Assembly (NCBI GenBank): GCA_937907435.1
Contig: CALCIA010000190.1
Coordinates: 10,961-74,960 of the forward strand
DNA from: an uncultured Actinomycetes bacterium
GTDB lineage: Bacteria > Actinomycetota > Thermoleophilia > Solirubrobacterales > 70-9
DNA: 64,000 bases
Reading direction: 5' to 3'
Positions within the stretch are counted from its first letter, which is position 1, and each line of letters begins with the position of its first letter. The notes under the pieces were generated by a model. It ran no database searches. It had not been told where the DNA came from and saw only the letters and a list, made by a program, of their open reading frames with translations. The translations under genes and the position numbers were made by a program. Below, in pieces: positions 1 to 8,644 of the stretch.

Positions 1-754
1 CCCTCGCCAGTTGGAAACCGAGACTCGCGAGGATGATCACGGGGCCGTCGCCGGACGTTCGGGCCGCACTTATTTCGCGAACGGACGTCGCCAGGTCCGA
101 GAAAGCCCGCGCCGGGGCGAGCCGATCGAGCCGGATGCCCTGCACCAACTCCTGGGCGTCGCCCCGGGAGATGCGTTTCTCCGAGACCCCGTCCGTCAGG
201 ATGCGGACGCCGAGATCGAGGTCGCCCGCGTCTTCCGACGCCGCCCAAGCCTCTGCATATCGCCCGAGTTCTCCGAGGATCGTCGCCCTACCCCGGCGGC
301 ATTTTGCGATCCCCTCGTGGTCGCCGCCCCGGGCGAGGATCGCCTCGGCCTGCTCTTGTCGGCCGAGTGCCTGATCGAGGCGGCCCGCCCCGGCCAGGGC
401 CTCGGCATGGTCGATCATGACCTCTGCCAGAGAGTCCGGGATGTGCCTGGCGAAGCCATCCGCCATCCCCGCGAACAATCGCGAAGCCTCGTCCCATAAC
501 CTACGCGCGGATAAGGCCGAGGCCAGGTCGCCGACCAGGGAGAGAAAAATCACCGCCGGATAGTCGCCATCGGGGGCCGCATCCGCGAATTTCCAGATCG
601 TGGATGCGAGTCGCCCGCATGCTTCCGGTGTCGCGAGCCGGATGAGATCGTCGGCGGTGGAGTATTTTCCCACCTCGCCCAGCGAAATCCTGTCTTCAAG
701 GACATCGGCCTTGAGCCCGAGCACGGCCTCGACCAGATCGCTATGAGTCGCCAT
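1..754 (-). CDS. TPR-like repeat protein, C-terminus beyond window
   Basis: An open frame runs from ATG at 754 to the window edge without a stop (251 codons), so the gene is partial at its 3' end. The product is soluble and helical, rich in Ala, Leu and Glu. Around residues 95-160 it has TPR-like helix pairs (for example AEALAGAGRLDQAL and ATILGELGRYAEAW), which in known families mediate protein-protein contacts. A GAGGA stretch lies about 11 bases before the ATG. No enzyme motif is visible. The opposite-strand frames here are shadows: third-position GC bias fits this minus-strand frame. Confidence 0.6.
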   Translation of the reverse strand, partial: MATHSDLVEAVLGLKADVLEDRISLGEVGKYSTADDLIRLATPEACGRLASTIWKFADAAPDGDYPAVIFLSLVGDLASALSARRLWDEASRLFAGMADGFARHIPDSLAEVMIDHAEALAGAGRLDQALGRQEQAEAILARGGDHEGIAKCRRGRATILGELGRYAEAWAASEDAGDLDLGVRILTDGVSEKRISRGDAQELVQGIRLDRLAPARAFSDLATSVREISAARTSGDGPVIILASLGFQLAR

Positions 755-942
755 CGACCGGTGATTCCTCGATCCGCTCGCCTTTCTCCCCAACCCACGG
801 CCTAATGGATCGGCAAGAGGAGAGCGTTGCCCTGGAGCCTGCCCAAAGACCAGCCCATGTTGAAGATACCCGTCCGGCCTCGGGTCCTCAATGCTGCCGG
901 CCTCCGATGTCGGTAAACACTTTCTCCATCACGCCTCCCCGT

Positions 943-1027
943 CTCCGCCGGCCGCGCGCTCCCGGGGTCCGCTTCCGCTCCCGTCGCCTGCGCGACAGGC
1001 TTCGCCGCCCTCCCGCCCGCTGGCGGA
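943..1027. repeat. GC-rich hairpin repeat, copy A
   Basis: About 85 bp resembling the sequence at 61537-61625 in the same orientation. Shared blocks include CTCCGCCGG, CGGGGTCCGCTTC, GCTCCCG and GCCCTCCCGCCCGCTGG. Between them copy A has the small hairpin GTCGC-CTGC-GCGAC where copy B has GCCCC-TGC-GGGGC, so the stem is kept although its bases differ. It looks like a REP-type or structured non-coding element. Confidence 0.5.
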
Positions 1028-1185
1028 AGAGAAGAGGGGGTGATCCCCCGCGGCGTCAAGGATTCCCTCCGGCGTCCGGCGCGGTGCCCCCCTAGCTTCC
1101 GCGCTTTGCTTGTGCAGCCAGGGATACCCCCCGCACCGGCCGTCCCTGACCCCACTCCCCCCTGATCAGGTTTTCCCTTCGTTCC

Positions 1186-1207
1186 GGTTGAATGCGCGCA
1201 TTCAACC
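1186..1207. promoter_or_regulatory. 22-bp perfect palindrome upstream of ardC
   Basis: Arms GGTTGAATGC and GCATTCAACC meet at a central CG, giving an uninterrupted 22-bp palindrome ending 26 bases before the ardC start and 14 bases before its ribosome site. Position and symmetry suggest a dimeric repressor operator. The binding protein is unknown. Confidence 0.55.
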
Positions 1208-1233
1208 AGACATTTCAAACGAAGGAGAAGACC

Positions 1234-2127
1234 ATGAAGACCGACCGCATCGACGTTTACACCCGCGTCACCGACCAGATCATCGCCGATCTGGAAAAGG
1301 GCGTCCGCCCGTGGCTCAAGCCGTGGAACGCCGAGCACGCGGCGGGCCGCATCACCCGCCCGCTCAGGGTCGGGGGGGAACCCTACAAGGGCATCAACGT
1401 CCTGATGCTTTGGATGTCCGCCCAGGCGCAGGGATTCGCCGCCCCCATCTGGATGACCTTCAACCAGGCCAAGGGACTCGGGGCCTGCGTCAGGAAAGGG
1501 GCCAAGGGCTCGCTGGTCGTCTACGCCAACCACGTCACCAAGACCGAGACCGGCGACGACGGCGAGGAGGCCGAGCGCGACATCTACTTCATGAAGGGCT
1601 ATACCGTCTTCAACGTCGAGCAGGTCGAAGGGCTCCCGGCCCATTTCTACGCGACCGCCGCCCCGCAGCTCGACCCCGTGCAGCGCATCGAAGCGGCCGA
1701 CCTGTTCTTCGCCAATACCGGCGCCGACATCCGCCACGGCGGGAACCGGGCCTACTATGCCGGCGAGCCCGATTACGTCCAGATGCCCCTGTTTGAGGCG
1801 TTCCAAGACGCCGAGAGCTATTGCGCCACGCTCGCCCACGAGCTGACCCACTGGACTAAGCACGCCGGCCGGCTGGATCGCGACTTCGGCCGCAAGGCGT
1901 TCGGCGACGAGGGCTACGCAAGGGAAGAGCTGGTCGCCGAGATCGGCTCCGCTTTCCTGGCCTGCGACCTGGGCATCACGCCGGAACCCCGCGAAGACCA
2001 CGCCAGCTATCTCGACCACTGGCTGAAGGTGCTGAAGGAAGACAAGCGGGCCATCTTCCAGGCCGCCGCCTACGCCCAGAAAGCCGTGGACTATTTGCAC
2101 GGGCTCCAGCCGAAGTTAGAAAGCTGA
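1234..2127 (+). CDS. ardC: ArdC-like antirestriction protein
   Basis: 297-residue protein of the ArdC family: an N-terminal single-stranded-DNA-binding domain (DUF1738 type, about residues 5-130) followed by a zincin-like metallopeptidase domain. The zinc site is visible as HELTH (202-206), with E236 in REELVAEIGSAF as likely third ligand. ArdC proteins protect incoming plasmid DNA from host restriction during conjugation. The start at 1234 follows a GAAGGAGAA ribosome site; an upstream in-frame ATG at 1192 falls inside the palindrome and lacks such a site. It faces the relaxase gene and fits an establishment role. Confidence 0.88.
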   Translation: MKTDRIDVYTRVTDQIIADLEKGVRPWLKPWNAEHAAGRITRPLRVGGEPYKGINVLMLWMSAQAQGFAAPIWMTFNQAKGLGACVRKGAKGSLVVYANHVTKTETGDDGEEAERDIYFMKGYTVFNVEQVEGLPAHFYATAAPQLDPVQRIEAADLFFANTGADIRHGGNRAYYAGEPDYVQMPLFEAFQDAESYCATLAHELTHWTKHAGRLDRDFGRKAFGDEGYAREELVAEIGSAFLACDLGITPEPREDHASYLDHWLKVLKEDKRAIFQAAAYAQKAVDYLHGLQPKLES

Positions 2128-2270
2128 CCGAACGTCCGGGGGAGGGGAGGGGCCGCGGGGCCCTCCCCAGACCCCCTCCGATGCGGAACTGGCCGGGATT
2201 GTGGAGCAGCGGAGGGGGTGCTTTTCTTGCAGCGGCGCTCGCACGCCGTGCTCGCGGACTTTTTGAATCG

Positions 2271-2759
2271 TCAGATCCCGGACCCGTCGGCCTCGAACGC
2301 GATCGAGTGAACCACCGGCGCTTCGTCTCCCTCGAAATCCTTCTCCGCGGGCAGCTCATGCACCCAGGCCATGCGGTGCTGGGACAGGTAGTCGTAGAGC
2401 TTCCAGAGGTTGCGGCCCTCGATCACGACCTGGACGGCCACCGAGCCCGCGAAGCGGAACACCAGGCGGTTGCCCTTGCCTTCCGGCAGGGTCGAGAAGC
2501 GGCTGTCGCTTTCGAGCTGGGTGTATTGGCAGGTGCGGATCGTCCGGTCCTTGAAGATGAAATGGACCGACGGCAACATCTTGGTCACCGGCCGGGCATG
2601 GACCTGGTAGGTCGATGCGTCGGCCGAGAATGAGGCGAGGCCGTCCGCTTCGTCCGGCTCGTCCCACGATTCCCGGCCCGACTTGCCGGGCGGGTTGTCG
2701 ATCAACGCGCGGATGCTCGACTGGGGCGTGACCCGCTCGCTCAAAAGCCGTTCGTTCAT
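2271..2759 (-). CDS. Hypothetical protein coupled to the relaxase
   Basis: 162 residues, soluble, no signal peptide or membrane segment, no family recognised. Residues from about 65 on form a likely mixed alpha/beta domain (VHFIFKDRTIRTCQY, RLVFRFAGSVAVQVVIEGRN). Its ATG overlaps the relaxase stop as ATGA, so the two are probably translationally coupled and this may be an accessory factor for DNA processing. It ends about 140 bases from the convergent ardC. Confidence 0.7.
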   Translation of the reverse strand: MNERLLSERVTPQSSIRALIDNPPGKSGRESWDEPDEADGLASFSADASTYQVHARPVTKMLPSVHFIFKDRTIRTCQYTQLESDSRFSTLPEGKGNRLVFRFAGSVAVQVVIEGRNLWKLYDYLSQHRMAWVHELPAEKDFEGDEAPVVHSIAFEADGSGI

Positions 2760-5437
2760 CTGGTCGTCTGCCTTTCCGCGTCACGCCGATGTTTCGCATC
2801 GGTCGCGAAGCCTGCCCGCGTGCGCGAAAGAATAGCCATCTTTTGCACTTGCGCAACCCGAAGTTGTCGCCACGTACGACGACTCGCCTTGTTCAGCAGG
2901 TCGACCGCCGCCAGCTTGGCCGAGCTTTGCTTGATGGCCTTGCGAAGGGCCGCCTTGTCGTCGGTGTAGAGCGTAAGCTGCTCTTTGGCCCGGCTTGCGG
3001 AGACGTAGATCTGCTCCATGTTGGACGCGGGCAGCGACTCCGTCGCCTGGCCGATCAGGACCCGGCGGACCGTCTTGCCCTGGGCGCCGAACGACGTCTC
3101 CACGTAGCCGTGGCGGAAATGCCCGAAATCCTTCGCCACGGTCCAGCCGTTCTCCAGCCGGATGTCGCCCGAGGGGGCGAAGCCCGTGACCTTGTAGGCC
3201 GAGCCGTTGCGGATCTGATGCTTGCCGTCCGCCGTCTTGCCACCCGAGGTAAATCGGATCACGTCACCCTCGGCGAGCTTGAGCGCGGTCGTCCGGTAGG
3301 CTTGAAATTTCGCGGCCTGATCGACCGGCAGGGCCGATGGGTTTGCCTCGGCGACGACGACCCGTTGCCCCGTCTTGAACCCCTTGCCATTCTGGTGGAA
3401 CTGGAGCACGTCCACCTGGCCGGGCCGATAGTTTCGCGCGTCGCCCCGCTGCGCCTCCGTCAGATTCGCGGGAACCAGCCGCGAGAATTCCCGCTCTTCC
3501 TGCCCGAGCCGCCCCTCCTGCCGGAGCGCCTGCCGGATGTGGTCGGTGATCCGTTCGCCCTCGGCGTGCGTCGGGCTCACCACGAGGACCTCGTCCCATT
3601 TTTTGCAGCCGTCGAGGGCTTGCAGATAGTCCGAGGCGATGGCCTGATCGCGCTCCCCTTCGGGCATCTGCTTCACCCAGCCGATCGCGTCGAGCCGGTC
3701 GAAGCCTTCAAGGGTCTTGCCTTCCGAAAGGAGCTTGACGGCCGCCCGGTAGGGGCCGCTCTCCTGGCGCTTGATCTGGGCGAGGCGGAACGGCTCGATC
3801 CCGCCATGCTCGCGCAACACTCGCATCAAGGCCCCGCGCGCGACCGATCCGTGCTGGCCCGAATCCCCTAGCAGGTCGAGGCGGAGGTTGCACGCCTTGG
3901 CCGTCTGGAACAGCCGTAAGGCGTCGCTATGGCCCATCATGCTGGCCTCATCAACGACGACGCGGCCCCCCCGGACCGCCTCCTGCATCTTATCGCTGAC
4001 CAGGAACTTGGCGACGGTCTCCGCCTCGAACCCGTCGCGGCGGAGCACGTCCACGGCTTGCGTCGTGGTCGCCAGATACGTGACCTTGCCTCCGGCCCGC
4101 CGCATCCCGTCGTCATAGGCTTTGAGCATCGTGCTCTTGCCGGTGCCCGCCGCCGAGTCGACCAGGTTGACCCGGTCGTGCGACCCGAGCAGGCCGCGCA
4201 CGGCTCGCCACTGATCGTCGTCGAGGACGCCGCGTGGCAGCCCCTCGGGCACGCCGGCCGCGCGCATCGTCGCGCGACCCGACAGGGCGAAGCCGGTGAT
4301 GAAGCGTTCCTCCGCGAGGACGGCCTTCGTGGTCGCCATCATGCGGCCCTCCTTCTCGCGGGCGATTACCCCCTGACGGGGCAGCTCGGCCGCGACCTGC
4401 TCCGGCGTGAGACTCCCAAGGCCGTGGAGGAGGGCGACGCGCTTCAGCTCGCGCTCCGGCACCACCGATTCCCGCTCGAAGCAATGCCGGATCGCATAGG
4501 CAACGGCGTCCGAAGCCGTCACGCGGGGCCCGCGAACGATCTCGCGACGATGCACCGCCCCCAACGCCTGCCGCTCGGGATCGGTCAACTGACGGTCCCA
4601 TTCCTGTCGAAGCTGCTGGGGCGTGAGCCCTTTTCCTTTAGCATGCCGCGTCCTGGCCCCCAACTCGCCCTTGCGGTCGGCATCGGTGATCCCCAGCCGC
4701 TCGGCCTCCGTCTCGATCTCATCAGTGCGCTTGCTGAACTTGTCGAGCACCGATTGCGGCACCCCGGCGATCTCCCACTCCTTGCCGCCCCGCCGGTCGA
4801 TGGCGTAGCCCAGGCCCTCCAGCTTGTGCGCCAGCCGGGCCTCGAACGCCGCCTCCCAATAGGGCGCGTCACGCTTGAGGTCCCCGAACTGGGCGGCCTT
4901 GAGCCGTCGCTCGACCGGGTCGTAGGTCAGGTTCATGCAGACGCTGTGGGTGTGACGGTGCATGTCGGGCACGTGGCCCTTGACCGCCCTGGCCGTGCCG
5001 TGCTCGTAATCGGCCCAGAGCATGTTGCCGGTCCGGCGGTCCTCGTCCGCCCCGCCCTTGCGCACGCGCGTGGCCACGTCCTCCTGCATCTCCTCCTGGG
5101 TCTCGCGCTTCGCCTCGCGGAAGACCCGCCGCAAATCTTCGTCGCCGGTCATCGCTTCGAGCACGCTATAGCTCTTCGGCCCCGACCAGACGCAATCGAT
5201 GCCGACCCGCTGGTCGTCCTTCCGCCGGGGCTTGAGTTCCTTACCCGTCCGCGGGTGTAGGCCATCCACGAGCCGCTCGAAACTCTCGCGATCGACGGTG
5301 CCGGAGAGGCCCATCATCTGGGCGAGCTTGCCGCCCCACTGGCCGACCAGCTCGGAGCCTTCCGAGTAATAGTCGGACGCCTGGGTGTAGTAGGACTTGG
5401 CCGCCGCCGCCGAGATGATGGTATGAATGCGAAGCAT
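2756..5437 (-). CDS. MobF (TrwC/TraI-type) conjugative relaxase-helicase
   Basis: 893 residues. The N-terminal TrwC relaxase domain has the nicking tyrosine pairs Y16-Y17 and Y23-Y24 and the metal-binding triad HRHTH at 160-164. From about residue 400 follows a RecD-like helicase domain with Walker A SAAGTGKST (K434), Walker B DEAS (496-499) and a C-terminal VSASRAKEQLTLY motif VI. MobF enzymes nick oriT, stay covalently bound and unwind the transferred strand. The start MLRIHTI fits the family N-terminus. There is no Shine-Dalgarno; a promoter -10 box lies 5 bases upstream, so the mRNA is probably leaderless. No coupling protein or type IV secretion gene is visible nearby. Confidence 0.93.
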   Translation of the reverse strand: MLRIHTIISAAAAKSYYTQASDYYSEGSELVGQWGGKLAQMMGLSGTVDRESFERLVDGLHPRTGKELKPRRKDDQRVGIDCVWSGPKSYSVLEAMTGDEDLRRVFREAKRETQEEMQEDVATRVRKGGADEDRRTGNMLWADYEHGTARAVKGHVPDMHRHTHSVCMNLTYDPVERRLKAAQFGDLKRDAPYWEAAFEARLAHKLEGLGYAIDRRGGKEWEIAGVPQSVLDKFSKRTDEIETEAERLGITDADRKGELGARTRHAKGKGLTPQQLRQEWDRQLTDPERQALGAVHRREIVRGPRVTASDAVAYAIRHCFERESVVPERELKRVALLHGLGSLTPEQVAAELPRQGVIAREKEGRMMATTKAVLAEERFITGFALSGRATMRAAGVPEGLPRGVLDDDQWRAVRGLLGSHDRVNLVDSAAGTGKSTMLKAYDDGMRRAGGKVTYLATTTQAVDVLRRDGFEAETVAKFLVSDKMQEAVRGGRVVVDEASMMGHSDALRLFQTAKACNLRLDLLGDSGQHGSVARGALMRVLREHGGIEPFRLAQIKRQESGPYRAAVKLLSEGKTLEGFDRLDAIGWVKQMPEGERDQAIASDYLQALDGCKKWDEVLVVSPTHAEGERITDHIRQALRQEGRLGQEEREFSRLVPANLTEAQRGDARNYRPGQVDVLQFHQNGKGFKTGQRVVVAEANPSALPVDQAAKFQAYRTTALKLAEGDVIRFTSGGKTADGKHQIRNGSAYKVTGFAPSGDIRLENGWTVAKDFGHFRHGYVETSFGAQGKTVRRVLIGQATESLPASNMEQIYVSASRAKEQLTLYTDDKAALRKAIKQSSAKLAAVDLLNKASRRTWRQLRVAQVQKMAILSRTRAGFATDAKHRRDAERQTTR

Positions 5438-5442
5438 GCGGG

Positions 5443-5470
5443 ATTATATGGAGGCCGTACCGCCGGTCAA
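5443..5470 (-). promoter_or_regulatory. Sigma70-type promoter of the relaxase, leaderless
   Basis: On the minus strand TTGACC (5470-5465), a 16-bp spacer and a perfect TATAAT (5448-5443) end 5 bases before the relaxase ATG (5437). Transcription would begin at or within a base of the A of the start codon, leaving no room for a ribosome-binding site. Confidence 0.65.
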
Positions 5471-5730
5471 TTACCATATGTAGTCATTCTGTAGTTACAC
5501 GGGATTTCACGCCCGGCACAGCCCCGCTTCCGGTGCTCCCCCGTCACCGTCACCTGCCCCATGCCGACCGGCCTTCGGCGCAATCCTCACCACGGCACCC
5601 GATCGCCGAACGATCGAGGCGGCCTCTCGATTCGGCAGATTTGCGGAGGCCGGCCGAGATGGTCTTACCTGTCCTTGTGCCCGTCCCGACACACGGCCTT
5701 TGTCATGTCACGCGTAAACCCGCCGCCGGG

Positions 5731-5805
5731 CCGGGCAAGCGGAAAATCGGTTCCCCCTGGAGGTCGCCCCCAATTTTCCGCTTGCCCGGAAGCTTCGCGC
5801 GAAGC
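5731..5805. other. Candidate oriT: inverted repeat plus palindrome
   Basis: A perfect 17-bp inverted repeat (5731-5747 and 5773-5789; arms CCGGGCAAGCGGAAAAT and its complement) with a 25-base loop is followed at once by the 14-bp palindrome GCTTCGCGCGAAGC (5792-5805). The region separates the divergent relaxase and small-protein operon, a usual place for oriT. There is no T-run, so a terminator is less likely. No nic site was recognised. The rest of 5438-5887 shows no gene. Confidence 0.4.
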
Positions 5806-5887
5806 CCCGGACTGTGGCGGGTTTCTTTCGCCTGCCATCAGGCCGCGATGGTCGCAGCCGGAAACACGAAGAGAAGGAGACCCGATC

Positions 5888-6097
5888 ATGTCCGACACCA
5901 CGAAGAACGAATCCGCATCGAAGGCCCCGAGCCACATCGCCTACCAGGTCCGCGACCGCGAGGGGAAGAAAGGCATCTGGACCCGCGTCGGCAGCGTGTG
6001 GCCCCATACCGATGGCAAGGGCTTCAACATCCAGCTCGAAGCGGTGCCGCTGGACGGCCGGATCACGCTCCGCGTCGCCACCGAGAAGAAAGACTAA
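5888..6097 (+). CDS. Small plasmid protein of unknown function
   Basis: 69 residues starting after a GAAGGAGAC ribosome site. The conserved-looking core is HIAYQVRDREGKKGIW, then GSVWPHTDGKGFNIQL and ending LRVATEKKD. I recall similar short proteins from mobile elements of other bacteria but can give no function. It is probably a small beta-rich soluble protein. It is the first of a run of plus-strand genes with like-spaced AAAGGAAT ribosome sites. Confidence 0.65.
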   Translation: MSDTTKNESASKAPSHIAYQVRDREGKKGIWTRVGSVWPHTDGKGFNIQLEAVPLDGRITLRVATEKKD

Positions 6098-6154
6098 TGC
6101 TCAAACCGGGCGGGCTGGAGCGCCCGCCCACCAACCACCGAAAGGAATCGCACC

Positions 6155-6910
6155 ATGACCTCTCACACCGCACCGATCAATCCGTTCTATGCGGCCCGAC
6201 ACAATCGGCCCGCCCCCGCCAAGCACGACGAGCCCGGCAAGCCCGTCTATGCACGCCTTCCCCTGGCGCCCGTCACCGCGAGCCCGGTGCCGCACCTGAC
6301 CAGCCTCTACCATTTCCACCGGACTGGCGAGTACGGCGACCGAGCCTATCCCGGCAATTGCGGGGGCCGCCTCATCAAGGACCTGCTCCTCTACTTCCAA
6401 CCGGGGCTGGTCTTCGACCCGATGACCGGCAGCGGCACCTGCCGGGACGTCTGCGAGGAGATGGACATCCCCTGCATCTCCTGGGACATCCACCAGGGCA
6501 TCGACGCCTGTGACCCGAAGGGCTTCGGCGACGCCGAGACCTTTGACTTCATCTGGGCCCATCCTCCTTACTGGCGCCAGAAACTCTATGCCGACGATCC
6601 CCGCGACCTGTCGCGCACGCCGACGCTGGAGGAATTCCTGCGACGCTACCGACAGTTCCTCCGCAACTGCGCCCGGTCGCTGAAACCCGCCGGGAAGCTG
6701 GCCGTCCTGATGGGCGATTACTCGGACCGCGGGGCCGGGTTCGTCCCGCTGGTCTATCACACGAAGCGACTCGCCTTCGAGGCCGGGCTCGTCCAGCATT
6801 GCACCGACATCATCCGCTTCAGCCACGGGGCGAGCAGCTCGAAGAAGGTCTACCGGACCAGCTTCATCCCCGGCCTGCACGACGTCTGCATGATCTTCGA
6901 ACGCCCGTAA
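6155..6910 (+). CDS. DNA methyltransferase (N4/N6 amino type)
   Basis: 251 residues. Motif I FDPMTGSGT (about residues 88-96) binds S-adenosylmethionine, and AHPPYW (about 133-138) stands at the catalytic motif IV position (DPPY-like). It is the short stand-alone type without a target-recognition insert. The start has AAAGGAAT seven bases upstream. It may modify plasmid DNA against host restriction, in keeping with ardC nearby. There is no partner endonuclease next to it, so it reads as an orphan methylase. Specificity cannot be told. Confidence 0.82.
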   Translation: MTSHTAPINPFYAARHNRPAPAKHDEPGKPVYARLPLAPVTASPVPHLTSLYHFHRTGEYGDRAYPGNCGGRLIKDLLLYFQPGLVFDPMTGSGTCRDVCEEMDIPCISWDIHQGIDACDPKGFGDAETFDFIWAHPPYWRQKLYADDPRDLSRTPTLEEFLRRYRQFLRNCARSLKPAGKLAVLMGDYSDRGAGFVPLVYHTKRLAFEAGLVQHCTDIIRFSHGASSSKKVYRTSFIPGLHDVCMIFERP

Positions 6911-6936
6911 TCACCAACCGAGAAAGGAATCTCACC

Positions 6937-7383
6937 ATGAAGCTACTCGACCAACTCTTCGCCGACATCGCACGCGAGCATTTCGGCATCCCGACGCTCG
7001 CGACCCGCATGAGCGACGCCCTCGACTTCCACGACGTGGCCGTCTGGTCCGTCCTGGCGGCGCTCAAGGCCGCCTACGAGGCGGGCCTCGCCGCCCCGGA
7101 GCCGCGGATGAGGCAGGCCCCCGACCTGCCGAAGCGGTTCGACGGCTACGAGATCCAACCCTGCCGTCGCTATCTCGATGCTGAGGAGCCGGGCCTGTCC
7201 TTCGTCGAGCCTTGCGAGCCCCACGAGGCGGATTTCTGGACGGTCTATGGCCATGTCGCAGGCGAGGGCGTCCACGCCATCGGTGACTTCGAGGACCTCG
7301 GCCATGCCGAGGAAATCGTTGCCCGCATCACCGGACGGCCCTATACGGGCAAGGCCACCAACCCCACGGGACATCACCGATGA
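6937..7383 (+). CDS. DUF6900-like plasmid protein
   Basis: 148 residues. The N-terminal ~50 residues (LLDQLFADIAREHFGI, then SDALDFHDVAVWSVLAAL and AAYEAG) resemble the DUF6900 module found in antirestriction and polyvalent plasmid proteins; this is recalled, not searched. The remainder is acidic and unassigned. The start follows GAAAGGAAT. The next gene overlaps its stop as ATGA. Confidence 0.6.
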   Translation: MKLLDQLFADIAREHFGIPTLATRMSDALDFHDVAVWSVLAALKAAYEAGLAAPEPRMRQAPDLPKRFDGYEIQPCRRYLDAEEPGLSFVEPCEPHEADFWTVYGHVAGEGVHAIGDFEDLGHAEEIVARITGRPYTGKATNPTGHHR

Positions 7384-7544
7384 CCGCCGATCTCGACGAC
7401 CTCCTCGACGACCTGTTCCTCGGATGCGCGCTGGCCGCATTCGTCGAACAGGCGATCGAGCAAGGGGGGCCTCCCGATGTCGAAGCCACCCGGCTACGAG
7501 CCTACCGATTCTATGAAGAGGCCCTCGCCGCCAAGAACCGTTAA
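7380..7544 (+). CDS. Short acidic protein, translationally coupled
   Basis: 54 residues, starting in an ATGA overlap with the preceding stop. The sequence begins MTADLDDLLDDLFLGCALAA and ends in a basic helix, AYRFYEEALAAKNR. Strong third-position GC bias supports coding. It is likely all-helical; no function is assigned. Confidence 0.55.
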   Translation: MTADLDDLLDDLFLGCALAAFVEQAIEQGGPPDVEATRLRAYRFYEEALAAKNR

Positions 7545-7870
7545 CCCTTTTGCGAGTCCGCACGCCGTCCCAGGGCGGGACGGCCGGCCTCCGCCTGCCC
7601 ATCCGGCGAGGCGAAAAATCCGGCCGATGCTCGGGTCGGTTTTCGCGGTGTCAGAGGGAGCAAGATTTTTATCAGGCGTCTCCCCTAGCATCCGCTAGGC
7701 GGGTTTTTTCACCGTGGAAACGCAATCAATACGGGTGGAATCCTGCGGCGGGTTAGTTGGTCGGCTGACATGGAAACCATTAAAGATATCGAGCACCTAC
7801 AATCGATTAACGGCGATTTTCATGAATCGTGTTGTTGACTGGATGCAAATTCCCTTCTACGTTTCGACCC
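7545..7870. other. Intergenic region with terminator
   Basis: 326 bases without a good gene. It holds the hairpin terminator at 7684-7709 and, after it, a less GC-rich stretch (about 7720-7850) that could carry the promoter of the next genes; no convincing -35/-10 pair was picked. Confidence 0.4.
7684..7709 (+). terminator. Rho-independent terminator
   Basis: Stem CCTAGC (7684-7689), loop ATCC, stem GCTAGG (7694-7699), then CGGG and six T residues (7704-7709). It closes the small-gene run that starts at 5888. Confidence 0.65.
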
Positions 7871-8089
7871 ATGTCCGTCATGTCCCCACACCCCAACGCA
7901 CTCACGATCGCCAAGGAATCGATGGCGATGTCGAAGGAGTCCGGCTCGCAGGTCTTCCAGACCGTGGCGATGGTGAGCATGGTCGCGATGGCCCTGGCAT
8001 CGCTGACGAGTTCCGGGCACATGCTCCTGCGCGACCTCAACAAGAAATACGACGCCGACAAAGACAAGGGCCAGGGCCGTGGCCGGTAG
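7871..8089 (+). CDS. Small membrane protein, unknown
   Basis: 72 residues from ATG 7871, with an alternative GTG at 7829. There is one hydrophobic stretch (VFQTVAMVSMVAMALASL) and a basic, hydrophilic tail (LNKKYDADKDKGQGRGR). Codon third positions are strongly G/C. No ribosome site is evident before either start. Confidence 0.45.
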   Translation: MSVMSPHPNALTIAKESMAMSKESGSQVFQTVAMVSMVAMALASLTSSGHMLLRDLNKKYDADKDKGQGRGR

Positions 8090-8326
8090 CGAGCGGACCG
8101 GTCCCGGATGAGCCGCCCTCCCGCCGGCCCTGTCGCCGACCGATTGCCGGTTGCGCGAATGTCCCGTATCCATTACCACGGAGCAAAGAGCGAGCGGGCA
8201 GGCGCATCGTGTCGATGAGACCGCGACGCCCTCCCGGGACGCCGTTCCTGCCGGGGTTCGCATCGGACTCCGACACGACCGCGACGCTTCAGGCTGACCG
8301 TAACCCAGACCCGCCGGGAGATCCCC

Positions 8327-8644
8327 ATGCAGTACAAGACGATCATCCTCGGACTCCTCCAGGAGCACCCGGAATTGCACGACCAGCTCCAGGCCCGCAA
8401 GACGCTCCTCTGGGCCCTGGACCAATACGCCCTCGCCTTGAAGGCCAGCCACGAGTCCTGGATGGAGCGGATCGGGCAGAGGCGCCCGGGGAGCGATCGG
8501 AGCCAGGTCTCCGGCGAGGCCCTGGAATTCGCGCTCCGGGAGATCCAGGAGCGTTTGTCGAGCGACTCGAAGGAGGACGAGGACGAGCCGCAGTCCTTGG
8601 ACGCGGCGATGGTCTTCCTCTGCCGTCACACGCCGCCCGCCTGA
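8327..8644 (+). CDS. Hypothetical helical protein upstream of the methylase-helicase
   Basis: 105 residues after a GGGAGA ribosome site. It is a helical, charged protein (MQYKTIILGLLQEHPELHDQ at the start; a Glu/Asp-rich patch near residue 85). Family not recognised. Its stop TGA overlaps a CTG that is in frame with the giant downstream gene, suggesting tight coupling. Confidence 0.65.
   Translation: MQYKTIILGLLQEHPELHDQLQARKTLLWALDQYALALKASHESWMERIGQRRPGSDRSQVSGEALEFALREIQERLSSDSKEDEDEPQSLDAAMVFLCRHTPPA

Larger units (their letters stand above)
755..1233. other. Non-coding stretch upstream of ardC
   Basis: No convincing gene. It lies between two divergently read genes and holds a GC-rich hairpin element (943-1027) that recurs near 61.5 kb, a GGGGG-TGAT-CCCCC hairpin near 1034-1047, and the ardC-proximal palindrome at 1186-1207. 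Confidence 0.5.

Noticed and set aside
802..2100. Long minus-strand frame opposite ardC
   Set aside because: Shadow of the ardC gene on the other strand; no ribosome site, no recognisable domain, and the plus frame has a clear family and start.
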